Source: Eopsaltria australis
Lineage: Eukaryota > Chordata > Aves > Passeriformes > Petroicidae
Length of the DNA: 64,000 bases
Reading direction: 5' to 3'
NCBI GenBank assembly: GCA_034509425.1
Contig: JAVTVJ010001234.1
Span: 310,001 to 374,000, forward strand
How positions within the stretch are numbered: the first letter of the stretch is position 1; each line of letters starts with the position of its first letter. The position numbers and the translations under genes were made by a program. This document shows, piece by piece, positions 35,317 to 48,460 of this stretch. Under the pieces are notes generated by a model. The model was not told the origin of the DNA. It searched no databases and saw only the letters and a program-made list of their open reading frames with translations.

Positions 35317-35955
35317 CTGCCAGGGGAGAGCCCAGGGATCACCTTCCTGCAGGGATCATTCCATACTCGTAACACAGGGAGCAGCCAACTGAGGAGAGCC
35401 CAGGGATCACCTTCCTGCAGGGATCATTCCATACTCACACACACAGCACAGGGAGCAGCCAACTGAGGAGAGCCCATGGATCACCTTCCTGCAGGGATCA
35501 TTCCATACTCACACACACAGCACCGGGAGGAGCCAACGGAGGAGAGTCCAGGGATCACCTTCCTGCAGGGATCATTCCACACCCAGACACACAACAGGGG
35601 GAGAAGCCAACTGAGGAGAGTCCAGGGATCACCTTCCTGCAGGGATCATTCCACACCCAGACACACAACAGGGGGAGAAGCCAATGGAGGAGATTCTACA
35701 GGATCACAAACCCACACACACAGCACAGGGAGAAGCCAACGGAGGAGATCCCATGGATCACACACCCAGACACATAGCACAGGGAGCAGCCACTCGAGGA
35801 GATTCCATGGATCACCTTCCTGCAGGGATCATTCCATACTCACACACACAACATGGGCAGAAGCCAACTGAGGAGAGTCCAGGGATCACCTTCCTGCAGG
35901 GATCATTCCACACCCACAGCACAGGGAGAAGCCAACGGAGGAGATTCCAAGGGTT
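35317..35955. repeat. 54-74 bp tandem array starting at the W4 acceptor
   Basis: About ten copies or partial copies of a unit containing GGAGAGCCCAGGGATCACC and TTCCTGCAGGGATCATTCC. The first unit overlaps the polypyrimidine tract of the exon W4 3' splice site. Copies begin near 35326, 35394, 35468, 35540, 35612, 35686, 35740, 35796, 35870 and 35938. Some copies lack the middle part. Confidence 0.9.
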
Positions 35956-37275
35956 TGAAAGTTGATTGTTGGAGAAGAAATGCTGGAGGCATAAATCTGC
36001 CGAATTTTCAAATGGATTTTGGGGAGCTCAAGGAAAAGGGATTTTGGTGTTTGTTTCCCAGCAGAGCCAGCTTCACTCTGCTCCCTCACAATGGTTAATG
36101 CAGTGTTCTGGGCAGGGGGAACTCACAGGGAAATCAGCAGAGAGCATTTTCAGGAAAGCCTGGAGAGCCCAGACAAAAGTGGAGTGCACAGAGAAATGGA
36201 AATAAATAAAGAACCCCTCTAAGGAGTGCTCCCAGCACAGCATTTTGTTGTTTGAGCAAGGCGACTCTGACATCAGCTTTTCCTGTAAATACCTTAATGC
36301 AAGTGTTACCACCATGCCTTAATGACATCCAACACACCAGGCTCGTTAATTGGGTGACAGACTTCATTAGGGAGCACGACTGAGGCAAGACAGGCACAGC
36401 ATTAAGCAGTGATCAGGTACCTGTGTAACAGGTTCTGTAACCACTGAGCTACTGACCAAGGAAAATGTGTCTTAATGTATTCTCTACATTAACACCAACC
36501 CTTCTGACACTTAAATTTAAGTGCTATTAATTCTGCTGAACTGTGAGATTACAGTATTAAATCTCTCTAAGGTTACAAGTGGTTTTCCCATGCTATTCAC
36601 GAGAAGAATTAAAGCAAAGATTATCATCAATTTAATTTAACTCTTCCTACTCACAAAAGAAAACCCAAACAGAAAGATTGATCGAGGTCTCACAAATAAA
36701 GAGTTAGTAAAAGTCAAGACCAAAGTGGAGAGTTCTTAAAGAAGCAGCCCTGGTTGTCTGTACTGAAAAAAACTGCAGGTTAAGTGACTTTCTGACTGTC
36801 AAATGAGTGCCAGTGACAGAGCAAGAAATCAAAGCCAGATCTGATTTGGTCGTACCTTTGCTGGTACCAAAATTATCTGTGAATCTTCCAAGCTCACCCC
36901 AGTAACTGCAGGAGAATAAATAATTTCTACTTTCACAAGCCAAAAAGAGAGGCTCAGAGGTGACGTGAGTTGCTCAAAGCAGCGTGGGCTGTGTGAAGGT
37001 GCCATGCTTGGAGCATGGTTCTCCTTCCTGCTGACCATCACTGAAGTCTCTGCTGAGATGGAGGAGCCTTTAAAGATTGCTCAGGTACAAGATTTTGCCT
37101 CAGATCAGTGGGATTTCACTTTTTCCCAGCCTGCAGATCCCCAAATGTCTCCCCTGCAGCAGGAGGGTTCCAGGAGGTGAGCTCAAGGCTCTGCCCCCCT
37201 TCACAGGCAGCTCCTGGATCCACAAGAGTCCATGAGGACCAAAACTCAGGGAAAGCAAAGCTGGAGAAAGCTCAC
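35956..37275. other. Remainder of intron between W3 and W4
   Basis: Unique, moderately AT-rich sequence with no recognised element. Confidence 0.75.
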
Positions 37276-37420
37276 CTTGTCGTGCTCATCGATGGAGCTG
37301 AGGATGACCTGGGCAGCATCCTTGGCAATCTGCAGCTGGGTCTCTGTGACAGAGGCGCCGTGGTCCACGATCACCACGATGTGCTTGGACTGAGGCCGCA
37401 CGGTCGAGACGTAGACGGGC
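37276..37420 (-). CDS. CACHD1: CACHD1 exon W3 (VWA beta1 and MIDAS-like loop)
   Basis: It encodes PVYVSTVRPQ, then the hydrophobic strand HIVVIVDHGASV and the helix ETQLQIAKDAAQVILSSIDE. The loop D97-H-G-A-S101 occupies the place of the MIDAS DxSxS motif of alpha2delta VWA domains, but Gly replaces the middle Ser. This matches my memory that the CACHD1 MIDAS is atypical, so metal binding is uncertain. The acceptor is CCCTCAG/GCCC and the donor GACAAG/GTGAGC. The exon ends in phase 0. Confidence 0.96.
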
Positions 37421-40098
37421 CTGAGGGGGAGCAAAACCCAAACCCCAAATCACCACATGCCCTGCCAGCCCCATGAGATGCTCACAGGGGAAAACAGGCA
37501 GGAATTAAAAAAAAAAAACAAACAAAAAAACCACAAAGAAACAATGAATTATAACAGGGATTTTTGCCCTTATGAAAACTTGTACCAGGAAAACTTGTAC
37601 CAGCTGAGAATCTGAACATGCAGAAATGCCCCTCACTTTCTGAGTTTTTTAACCTAAACCAGGTTCTTCTCTCCCTGCCACAGCAAGGGCTTTCAGGAAT
37701 AAACCCTCCTGCTTACACAGCAGTGCTTGGGATCACAGCTTGCAGAAGTTCACACCAAGGTTTGCATGAAGCAAGAAATGCCTCCTGGTGAATCCTGGCT
37801 GCTGGGAACTTCACCCACACGTGAACTGAGAGCAATCATGGGGATGTGCTGGGGCCATGGCAAGTAAGAACCTGTGCAGCTGCAGGGAGCTGATGAGCCC
37901 AGGGTGTTTGGGTTGCTGGGAGAAGGCTCCTGGCCAAGGCAGGGTGCCCTGGGATGACTCTCACCCAGGTCACGTTCCACAAGCTCTTGGATCTGCCCAG
38001 TTTTACATCCCAAAGGGAGTTAACACCACAGAGGTGTTAACTCACCAAAAAACTTGTTTGCAGATCCAGCTCAACATTGAGAGATGTGTGAAAGAGTTCA
38101 CAAGCTCTCACGCCAAGGTTTCAGCCTGGAATAAATTAGGAAGATCCTCAGCACGGAGGAAGGATTAAAATAAAATGGCAATTTTCTCTTTCCTCTTTTG
38201 TCGAGACACAAAACCAGTTACAGTCAAGTGAGAGGTTTGGGATCTAAATTTTATTATCTCAAAGGCAGCCACAGAGATCTTATTAAGAGGAAAGGAAATG
38301 CACAAGATTTGAGACAAGGCAGTGCAGTAAACAAGTGGCACAAATCAGTTCTCAACTGTGAAACAGCCTGCAGCTCTGCCCTGGATTAAAACCTGCAACT
38401 GAAACAGGCCCTTTGATCTTCAAAGCACTGAAGCATTCATTAATTAATTCACCCAAAGTACCCTCTGAAGTAAATATTACCAAAAGATATCCCTTATATA
38501 GCCACGGAGGAGCTGTGACCCAGACCAGGAGATTTGGATAAAATCACTGATGGTTTTAGTGTCAAGATTCTGAGCAGAACTGGGGCAGCCCCAGCTCTCA
38601 CCTCTGCAGAACACACCTTGCCAAGGCCCAAAAAACCCAGCCAAGCTCAGAACTCTGTGCTTTGATGACAAACTGAAGGTACCATCACTAACCTTTTGAT
38701 TGCTCAACCCTGACAGGAAACCAAACCCTCCTTAGTGTCCCCAAAAGGTTCCTGGATGTGCTGCTGCTTCCCTTCACAGACTGATTAACTGGTACAATTA
38801 ATTAATGTGTGACCAGAGATAATAAAGCCACTGCACCATCCCGCCCTTGAGCCTTCATCAATCCCATGGTGCTGACAGAAAAAACAGGGAAAATTCTGCA
38901 CCTCAAATTCTTGGCTTCATGTCTAAGGAACAGAAATTCCTGCCACCAGTTGGTATTTTATTTTTGCTTTTTTATTTTAGTGGAAGGAAATTTTCACTGT
39001 TGTTTCCCTGCTATCCATGATGTGCCACCTGAACCTGGGGGAAAATGCCCCTTCCTGGGTGCCCTTCCCAGTGTCTCATCCTTCCCCAAATTGATGTACT
39101 TGCCAAATTCTTGGCTTCATGTCTAGGGAACAGAAATCCTGTGCACAAAACCCTGGCACCAGCTGATGTTTCCTTTTTGCTTCTTTGTTTTAGTGGAAGG
39201 AAATTTTCACTGCTGCTTCCCTGCTATCCATGATGTGCCACCTGAACCTGGGGGAAAATGCTCCTAACCTGGAGCAAATGTGCCCTTCCCAGCCTCTCAG
39301 CCCTCCCCTCCCTCCCCAAACTGATGCACCTGCCGAATTCTTGGCTTCGTGTCTAGGGAACAGAAATCCTGTGCACAAAACCCTGCCACCAGCTGATCCC
39401 TTTTTTCTTTTTAGTAGAAGGAAAATTTCACTGTTGCTTCCCTGCTACCCATGATGTGCCCCCTGAACCTGGGGGAATGCTCCTACCTGGGTGCCCTTCC
39501 CAGCCTCTCATCCTTCCCCTCAGTGATGCACCTGCCGAATTCTTGGCTTCATGTCTAGGGAACAGAAATCCTGTGCACAAAACCCTGCCACCAGCTGATC
39601 CCTTTATTTTTTTTAGTAGAAGGAAAATTTCACTGTTGCTTCCCTGCTATCCATGATGTGCCCCCTGAACCTGGGGAAAATGCTCCTAACCTGGAGCAAA
39701 TGTGCCCTTCCCAGCCTCTCATCCCTCCCCTCCCTCCCCAAACTGATGCACCTGCCCAGTCAGCAGAATGTGTGCTCCCTGCTTTATTAACAGGGGTCAA
39801 GTATGAGTCAAACACAAGCCAGGTTTTGCCTGCAGGCTGACCCACAGCTTCCAAGCCACCGCTGTTTGCAGCTGATTTAATTTGGGAGAGGTGAGGAACC
39901 TGAGTGGAATTTTAGTTTGGTTTCTCACAAGTGAAAAGTGGTGCTTTAAAAAACGACCCTAAGGAAACCCAAGGGACTCCATTAAAAGTCACTCATGAAT
40001 GTTGTCAGCTTGGCAAAGCACAACCCTGAATGAGATCAGGGCTTGAGGAATCCACCATTAGTGCTTTTCCCAGGAAATTGGAAGGAGGCAGATCCTAC
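37421..40098. other. Intron between W2 and W3 (2678 bp)
   Basis: About one third is the 200-230 bp tandem repeat; the rest is unique. Confidence 0.8.
38899..39760. repeat. 200-230 bp tandem repeat, 4 copies plus a partial
   Basis: AATTCTTGGCTTC(A/G)TGTCTA recurs at about 38906, 39106, 39336 and 39538. Each is followed by CAGAAATCCTGTGCACAAAA, a T-rich block, CTGCTATCCATGATGTGCC and CCTGAACCTGGGG. It lies in the intron between W2 and W3. Confidence 0.92.
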
Positions 40099-40225
40099 CT
40101 GCTGCGGTGCTCGTAGCTGCCTTTGCACCGGAACTTGTGGGCTGGGAACACGGTGAAAATCCCTTCTTCTGAGCTGAAATATTGCCACTTAATCCCTGGG
40201 TTGGACTTCAGGTTATCAGCAAGAA
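40099..40225 (-). CDS. CACHD1: CACHD1 exon W2 (r36-r78)
   Basis: It encodes LADNLKSNPGIKWQYFSSEE followed by the FPAHKFRCKGSYEHRS stretch. This resembles the VWA-N region that precedes the VWA fold in alpha2delta proteins. It starts with two bases of the split r36 codon and ends with two bases of the r78 Arg codon. The acceptor is CCCTGCAG/TT and the donor CAGCAG/GTAGGA. It is separated from W1 by the largest intron in the window (15065 bp). Confidence 0.95.
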
Positions 40226-40964
40226 CTGCAGGGAGGAGAGGGAAAATGAAGCAGGGTTACAAAGGCAGCTCAGACTCGGAGGTTTCTTCACTCAGGGCCT
40301 TTCTTGTGGGGTTTGGAGAAGAACGACCAGGGCTCAACGTGAAACAAAAATTGCTCTGCTTAGGATGGGTAAAACTCACTGGTAAAACTCCACTGATCTG
40401 TGAACAGTTCACATCTTTTGGAAACTCAACAGTGGATTTGCCAGGTTTGGTTTAATATGTGATGACAGTTCCTGAATCTCTGAAGTCCACCCAGGCCAGA
40501 GCGAGGAAGGAAGAGATTAATGCAATTATATATAAAATACATACACCCCTACATCTCCATGTAATAATAAATACATTGTCAACATCCTTTCCATAAAGGA
40601 AAAAACCTGAATGTTAAAAAGTCCTGTTCTTTTTGGTGGAATAACTCCAAAATATTGAACAGCTTTGGTGCTCTCAGCTCCATACCCAACCTGCTGCCAT
40701 CACCTGTTCTGATTTCTGTTTATAAAACTTTACACAAACATTTAGCAAAAACAGTTTTCCATGAAAATGTGAGTCAAGAACAAACTCACTGTGCAGAAAT
40801 TGATGAAAAGGTTAAAAAAATATGGATAATCTTTTTTTTCAGGGAAAACTCAGCGCATTCCCTTTAAGGGGCATGCAGTGGCCACACTCTCCAAGGGCCA
40901 CGTGGTGGCTCCATGCTGGTCCCACCCTTCCTCACCCTGAGCATCTCCACCACTTTCTTGGTTT

Positions 40965-41190
40965 CAAAATCATGGAGTAACAAAATCATTGAGGTTGGAA
41001 GAGTCCTCCAAGTCCAGCCTGGGGTCGATCCCCACCTTGTCCCCAGCCCAGAGCTCTGAGTGCCACCTCCAGGCCTTCCTTGGGCACCTCCAGGCATGGG
41101 GACTCCAAAGCTCCCTGGGAGCTCCAAGGCCTGAGCACCCTTTCCATGGAGAAATTCCTGCTGACGAGCTCATAAAATTCAGCAGGAAGG
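40965..41190 (-). mobile_element. CR1 LINE 3' fragment
   Basis: AAAATCATTGAGGTTGGAAG followed by CTCCAAGTCCAGCC and the CACCTCCAGGCATGGGGACT phrase is the reverse complement of a CR1 3' end. Confidence 0.75.
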
Positions 41191-41914
41191 GTAATCACAG
41201 TCCTCAGCAGCTTTACTGCAATTTCTCCCCAAATCCCTCACCTGTGGAGGTGATCATTAATTAATTTCTCATTGCATGGACAAAAAGGGACAATAAAGAG
41301 GGTCAGTGATGTGCTCCCAGCCTGAGCAGTCCAGCAGGAGCTGAGCTCAGGATCCCCACAGTGCAGAGCTCAAACCCTGCTGGAGCTCACAGCTCACACT
41401 CATCATCTTTCAAAGGTGGTGCTTCCTTATTAAAATCATCTCTAGGGAAGCACCAACTAACACAAACAATAAAAGCAATTTAAAAACTCCAGCTTGGCAA
41501 TAAGACCAAAACTGACTGGTAAAAAAAACCTTGGTAAAAACACAAAACATCCCCAAATCCAAAGAAAGTGTTTAATGCACCAAGGGAAACCCACAGAGTG
41601 TTTGGATATTGTGGAAATCTGGAATATTGTGGGACAGCTGTGTTTGAGTCACCTGAGGCAGAGGTGGCACAGGGATGTCCCATGGACCTTGTCTGCTCTC
41701 TCCAACCCGGAGATACAAGGGATTGATGTTCATCCCATGGAATCCCCACCTTTGCCACACCAGGCAGCTGTAAATCCCTTAAAACAGAAGGAAAATGCTC
41801 CCAGGAGAGGGAATGGGAAATCATCAGCATGGGAAGCACAAACCCCTCAGCACCACAGCAGGAACAGGATTGTTTCCCACTCAGGGCAGAACATCCTCTC
41901 TGCTTGCAGCAGAC

Positions 41915-42620
41915 TGGAAATAAAACCTGGATGTTTGAAATATTTAGTTTTTACCTAACAAATAAGTTGGAGCACACCAGCTTGAAATGCATGGAAAAAA
42001 AGGAAAATATTTCCTTGCCATTTCTCTTTTTGTGTTCTTTGATTGCAGAACTCGAGGAAAAAATAAAACCTGGATATTTGAAATCTTTAGTTTTTACCTA
42101 ACAAATAAGGTGGATCACACCAGATTGAAATGCATGAAAAAAGGAAAATATTTCCTTGCCATTTCTCCTTTCGTGTTCTCTGATTGCAGAACTTGGGGAA
42201 AAATAAAACCTGGATATTTGAAATCTTTAGTTTTTACCTAGCAAATAAGGTGGATCACACCAGCTTGAAATGCATGGGAAAAGGAAAATATTTCTTAGTC
42301 ATTTCTGCTTTCGTGTTTTTTGCAGAACTCAGGGAAAAATAAAACCTGGATATTTTAGATCTTTAGTTTTTACCTAACAAATAAGTTGGAGCACACCAGC
42401 TTAAAATGCATGAAAAAAGGAAAATATTTCCTTGCCATTTCTCCTTTCATGTTCCTTGACTGCAGAACTTGGGGAAAAAAATAAAACCTGGATGTTTGAA
42501 ATACTTAGTTTTTAGCTAGCAAATAAGGTGGATCACACCAGCTTGAAATGCATGGGAAAAGGAAAATATTTCTTAGGCATTTCTGCTTTCGTGTTCTTTG
42601 ACTGCAGAACTTGGAGGGGG
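41915..42620. repeat. About 140-bp tandem repeat, 5 copies
   Basis: AATAAAACCTGGAT(A/G)TTTGA recurs at about 41921, 42065, 42204, 42340 and 42483, each followed by TTTAGTTTTTACCTA(A/G)CAAA, a CACACCAG block and AAAGGAAAATATTTC. Confidence 0.92.
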
Positions 42621-43867
42621 GCTCTGATTTCCAGTGCTTCACCTCTTGCCCAGCATTTCCCTCCAGCATTCCCTCGGGGCTGGCACTGAAAACAGGCCAG
42701 CTCCACCTCCTGCATCTCCTTCATTATCAACCATGCCAATATTTGGGTTGGAAAGGACTGCAGGGCACACTCAAACCTGAGCCAGACGCTCTACACCCAA
42801 ATCCCCACTCTGAGGGCACTCAGAGTCCCACATCCTCCACACTTTAGCACTTACTCAGGTTTCCCAGCCTGCCTGTGGCTGAGATGTTCTCTCCACGCTC
42901 AGCTCGATGTAATTACCCTGCTAAAACCACTGGCCTGGGCTTTCCCCACTCCTCTTTGCCACAGGATGTTACACTTCCCACAGTGCCTGCAAATCCCTCT
43001 GGGATGCTGGGCTGGGACTGCTGAGCTCTGGGCAAAAATGCAGCTTCCCATGAGAAGAATTCCCTGCTTTGATGGAGCAAGGACTATCAGAGATTCTTCT
43101 CCTCATTCCCCTCTGAAATCAAGTTTTTCTCTGAACTGCTGGTTCCTCCTGCAGGCAGAAGGGCCATGAGACCACAAAACATTTAAATCCTTCTTTTTAT
43201 GTCCAGTGACCAGGATTTCATCGTTCTGGGGGTGTTGTTTTGTATAAAGAGATTGAATTTCTGGTGTTGAAGTTTTTGTTGGGAGTTACAGAACTTGAAA
43301 AATATAATTTCCAAGCTGACATGTGAACAATTCAGTTAAAGCCTGGATGAAATAACTCCCCCAGTCTCATTTTGCCAACAACATCACAATAAAGGAGTTC
43401 ATAATTTAAAGGGTTTGGCTTTTTTTTTTAATCCTTGCTATATTAAAGATAAACTTCCCATTCCTGCAAGGCCACGAGCTCTATTTATTTCCCCACGAGA
43501 GTGATGTGGATTTGAAAGTGTTCATTTTCCCCAGAAAACAATTGGTTTTGAAACTCAAACCCTGCTGTTCTTCCTTTTCACACAGTTGTGCTCATGTTTC
43601 CTCCAGCGACTGTTAGTTCAATAAAACCTCCCCAGGGACCACCAATTTTATCCAAACTCTGCTTTTTTCTCCCCATTTTTTTCTTTTTCCTCATGACCAC
43701 AGCAGACAATCTCCCTGCAGATAAACCCTGGCTGAAAAATCCAGACTTTTTCTCTTCAAACACTTTCTTATTTTCCATCCCCTCAGGCTGTAAGAACGCC
43801 CTGCAGATATTTCCTCAGGTTTTTGGTCCTTGCCAGGACACACAGCAGATGAGGTTTTTTTAACCTA

Positions 43868-44745
43868 AACCTCACTTACCCCAAACTTTCCACCTCCTCA
43901 GTGCCTGTAGTTTATTCCCACCTCCTCCTCCTCCCAGGAAAATCAGCTCCTGCACAGGTTATTCCATCAAAATACCCCAAATTTTCCACCCCTTCAGTGC
44001 CTGTAGTTTATTCCCACCTCCTCCTCCTCCCAGGAAAATCAGTTCCTGCACAGGTTATTCCACCAAAGAACCCCAAACTTTCCACCCCTTCAGTGCCTGC
44101 AATTTACTCCTATCTCCTTCTCCCAGGAAAATCAGCTCCTGGACAGGTTATTCCATCAAAGGACCCTAAATTTTCCAGACCCTCAGTGCCTGCAGTTTAT
44201 TCCCATCTCTTTCTCCTCCCAAGAAAATCAGCTCTTGCACAGGTTATTCCACCAAAGGACCCTAAATTTTCCAGCCCCCCAATGCCTGCAGTTTATTCCC
44301 ACCTCCTCCTCCTCCCAAGAAAATCAGCTCCTGCACAGGTTATTCCATCAAAAGACCCCAAATTTTCCAGCCCCCCAATGCCTGCAGTTTATTCCCACCT
44401 CCTCCTCCCAGGAAAATCAGCTCCTGGACAGGTTATTCCATCAAAGGACCCCAAATTTTCCACCCCTTCAGTGCCTGCAGTTTATTCCCACCTCTTCCTC
44501 CCAGCAAAATCAGCTCCTGGACAGGTTATTCCATCAAAGGACCCTAAATTTTCCAGACCCTCAGTGCCTGCAGTTTATTCCCATCTCTTTCTCCTCCCAA
44601 GAAAATCAGCTCTTGCACAGGTTATTCCATCAAAAGACCCCAAACTTCCCAACCCCTCAGTGCCTGCAGTTTATTCCCACCTCCTCCTCCTCCCAGCAAA
44701 ATCAGTTCCTGGACAGGTTATTCCATCAAAAGATCCCAATAAAAA
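43868..44745. repeat. 96-bp minisatellite, about 9 copies
   Basis: The unit contains CAGTGCCTGCAGTTTATTCC, a CCTCCTCCTCC tract, AAAATCAGCTCCTG and GGTTATTCCATCAAA. Length changes are 3 bp (93 or 96), which leaves a 285-codon plus-strand ORF open across the array. I regard that ORF as a by-product of the period. Confidence 0.92.
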
Positions 44746-45639
44746 GCTGATCCCTTAATTCCAGACACAGATTGGGAATAAAAGTGGCCAAATGTCCATG
44801 AGGTGGCATTGCCAAGTCACCCCAAAACCTCTGTCACTGCAGTGACCCCAAATCCTGCTGCAGACTGGGAAAGCTGGGAGGTATCACCGTGCCAGCATTT
44901 GAAATGATTATTCTCTCTCATTATAAATATCTCACAAGGCAAAAAGGACTTTTAGGAAGAAAGCCCTGAGTGACAGAGTTTCTAAAACTTCAAAGGGAAT
45001 GAGATATGATAACACTTAGCACTTCTAGATAACCACTTTACATCTTCAAAGCACAGCCAAATCATTAACTAATTAATCTTCAAAGAACAGCACAAACAGT
45101 CAGGGGGAAAAAAAAAAAAGGAACTACTGAAGAGAATTGCTCGTTATAAAAGGGTTTCTTACAGCCCTCCTCTTTAGCATTGCATTTGCTGAGCTGCTGA
45201 CCCAGGTTCTCATCCCACAAAAACCAGGGAAGTTTCATTTTCAGTTCTCCTCTGACAAGTCCCTCTCTTAAAAACCATCCTGGTGAAGAAACAGCACGAA
45301 GAAATGTGTTTATTGTACAAGTGAAGACGTCTCTAACTCTCCAGACAGATCAGATCCAGGATTTTCCGAGTCAAGCCCAATTCCTGTGTTGTCACCAGGA
45401 ATAAAAGCTCTGCAGCTCAAGCACAATTAACATTCTGCTGGTGGCATGAGCCAGGACAGAGCTCTGCTCAATCCTTGGGACTCTGAAGGGAAAAGAAGTA
45501 AAAAAACCTTTTCATTTTAAGGAATGGGACCAGATTCCTCCATTAAAAGGGTTTGGAAAGAGGAGTATGAACTCAAATAACTCCCAAATATTTTAACTCA
45601 GCCAAAAATCAGTTTAAAATACAGCAATTTAAGGAGCAT

Positions 45640-45697
45640 TCCACATTCTGGACTTGATGATCCCTTCCAACTCCAGGTATTTTCTGATTCTAAGATT
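45640..45697 (+). mobile_element. CR1 LINE 3' terminal fragment
   Basis: GGACTTGATGATCCCTTCCA followed by TTCTGATTCTAAGATT is a short CR1 3' end in sense orientation. Confidence 0.7.
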
Positions 45698-45959
45698 TTA
45701 AATGATCAACACATTGAATAAAACAGGCAGAATTCATGGGGCAGTTTGGTGCCATCTCTGCGTATTTCTGGGGAGGAGCACTCTGCCCAAGCTGCCTGCC
45801 TTGGATCAGACATTTCAGCACTTCCAAGGATGAAAAGGAGAAAGATTTACTGTTTATTCCAAAGGGAAAAAAAAAAACCCTCCAAAGGAATCTGATCACA
45901 TAATGCACTGGCTCTGGGGGAGAGTTAATAAATAAAGGACTGTTCAGAGTGGTGAGGAC

Positions 45960-48460
45960 AGATCTCTTCATCCAACCACCCAAAGGCTGGGACTCCATCT
46001 GGAGAATAAAGACTCTCCTTATCTATTTCCTAGAAATGGCTAAAAGTGATCCAGATGCAAAACTCCAACCAAGAGAAAACAAAATCTTTTTAAGACATTA
46101 AAAAAAATTTTAAAAGCCACCTAATACTAAGAAAAAACGGTGGTAAAAGTGTTGTTTTATAAAAGCTGAGAAGAGATACATCTAGCTCTTTCTCCCTCCT
46201 CTAAGATTAATGTTTCTTTTAATTTAAAAATACTGGAAAAAAACAGATTTGAAAGTTTAATGAGCTCCATCACCCTTCTCAACACCCTCCTCAGGGTGGA
46301 ATTTGGGGTTGCTGCCCACACTGAGGACTCTCCAGGCTCTACCCAAAGGCTGGGACTCCATCTGGAGAATAAAGACTTTCTCCTTATCTATTTTGTAGCA
46401 GTAGCTAAAAGTAATCCAAATGCAAAACTCCAAGATAAAACAAAATCTTCTGAAGATATTAAAAAAATATTTAAAAAATCCACCAAACATCAAGAAACAA
46501 CAGTGGTAAAAGTGTTATTTTATACAAGTGAGAAGAGACACATCTATTTCTTCCTCCCTCCTCTGAGATAAAAGGTTTATTTTAATAAAGAATACTGAAA
46601 AAAATAAGATTTGAAAGTTTCATGGGCTCCATCACCCTTCTCAACACCCTGCTCAGGGTGGAATTTGGGGCTGCTGCCCACACTGAGGACTCTCCAGGCT
46701 CTACCCAAAGCCTGGGACTCCACCTGGAGAATAAAGACTTTCTCCTTATGTTTCCTACCAATGGCTAAAAGTGATCCAGATGCAAAACTCCAACCAAGAG
46801 AAAACAAAATCTTCTCAAGATATTAAAAAAAAATTAAAAAATCCACCACACATCAAGAAAAAACAGTGATAAATGTGGCATTTTTTTTAAAGTGAGAAGA
46901 GATACATCTAGTTCTTTCTCCCTCCTCTAAGATTAATGTTTCTTTTAATAAAAAATACTGGCAAAAACAGATTTGAAAGTTTAATGAGCTCCATCACCCT
47001 GCTCAGGGTGGAATTTGGGGCTGCTGCCCACACTGAGGACTCTCCCAGGCTCTACTCAAAGCCTGGGACTCCACCTGGAGAATAAAGACTTTCTCCTTAT
47101 CTATTTTGTAGCAGTAGCTAAAAGTAATCCAAATGCAAAACTCCAAGATAAAACAAAATCTTCTCAAGATATTAAAAAAATATTAAAAAAATCCACCAAA
47201 CATCAAGAAAAAACAGTGATAAATGTGGCATTTTTTTTAAAGTGAGAAGAGACACATCTATTTCTTCCTCACTCCTCTAAGATCAATGTTTATTTAAACA
47301 AAGAATACTGGCAAAAACAGATTTGAAAGTTTAATGAGCTCCATCACCCTGCTCAGGGTGGAATTTGGGGTTGCTGCCCACACCCAGGGCTCTCCCAGGC
47401 TCTACCCAAAGCCTGGGACTCCACCTGAAGAATAAAGACTCTCCTTATCTATTTCCTAGAAATGGCTAAAAGTGATCCAGATGCAAAACTCCAACCAAGA
47501 GAAAGCAAAATCTTTTTAAGACATTAAAAAAAAAATTTAAAAAGTCACCTAATACTAAGAAAAAACTGTAGTAAAAGCATTATTTTTTTAAAGCTGAGAA
47601 GAGACACATCTATTTCTTCCTCTCTCCTCTGAGATGTTTATTTAAATAAAGAATTCTGGAAAAAATAAGATTTGAAAGTTTAATGAGCTCCATCACCCTG
47701 CTCAGGGTGGGATTTGGGGCTGCTGTCCACACCCAGGGCCCTCCCAGGCTCTACCCAAAGGCTGGGACTCCACCTGGAGAATAAAGACTTTCTCCTTATC
47801 TATTTTGTAGCAGTAGCTAAAAGTAATCCAAATGCAAAACTCCAAGATAAAACAAAATCTTCTCAAGATATTAAAAAAATATTAAAAAATCCACCAAACA
47901 TCAAGAAAAAACAGTGGTAAAAGTGTTATTTTATAAAAGTGAGAAGAGACACATCTAGTTCCTTCTCCCTCCTCTAAGATTAATGTTTCTTTTAATAAAA
48001 AATACTGGCAAAAACAGATTTGAAAGTTTAATGAGCTCCATCACCCTTCTCAACACCCTGCTCAGGGTGGAATTTGGGGCTGCTGTCCACACCCAGGGCT
48101 CTCCCAGGCTCTACCCAAAGCCTGGGATCCCACCTGGAGAATAAAGACTTTCTCCTTATCTATTTCCTACCAGTGGCTAAAAGTGATCCAGATGCAAAAC
48201 TCCAACCAAGAGAAAACAAAATCTTTTCAAGATATTAAAAAAAAAATATTCTAAAAATCCACCGAACATCAAGAAACAACAGTGGTAAAAGTGTTATTTT
48301 ATACAAGTGGGAAGAGACACATCTAGTTCTTCCTCCTTCCTCTAAGATTAATGTTTCTTTTAATAAAGAATACTGGAAAAAACAGATTTGAAAGAAAATA
48401 AATTTTAAAAAATAAATTTGAAATAGATTCCACCCTGCTCAGGGTGGAATTTAGGGTTGC
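45960..48460. repeat. About 350-bp tandem repeat, 7 copies
   Basis: GAGCTCCATCACCC recurs at about 46261, 46622 (variant), 46986, 47337, 47685 and 48034, with partial copies at both ends. Each unit has CAGGGTGGAATTTGGGG, CTGGGACTCCA(C/T)CTGGAGA, AATAAAGACTTTCTCC and a long A-rich block ending in GAAGAGACACATCTA. Periods are 346-364 bp. Confidence 0.92.

Noticed and set aside
43901..44758. 285-codon plus-strand ORF as a repetitive protein gene
   Set aside because: It is purely a tandem array inside a CACHD1 intron, with no promoter, splice or family evidence.
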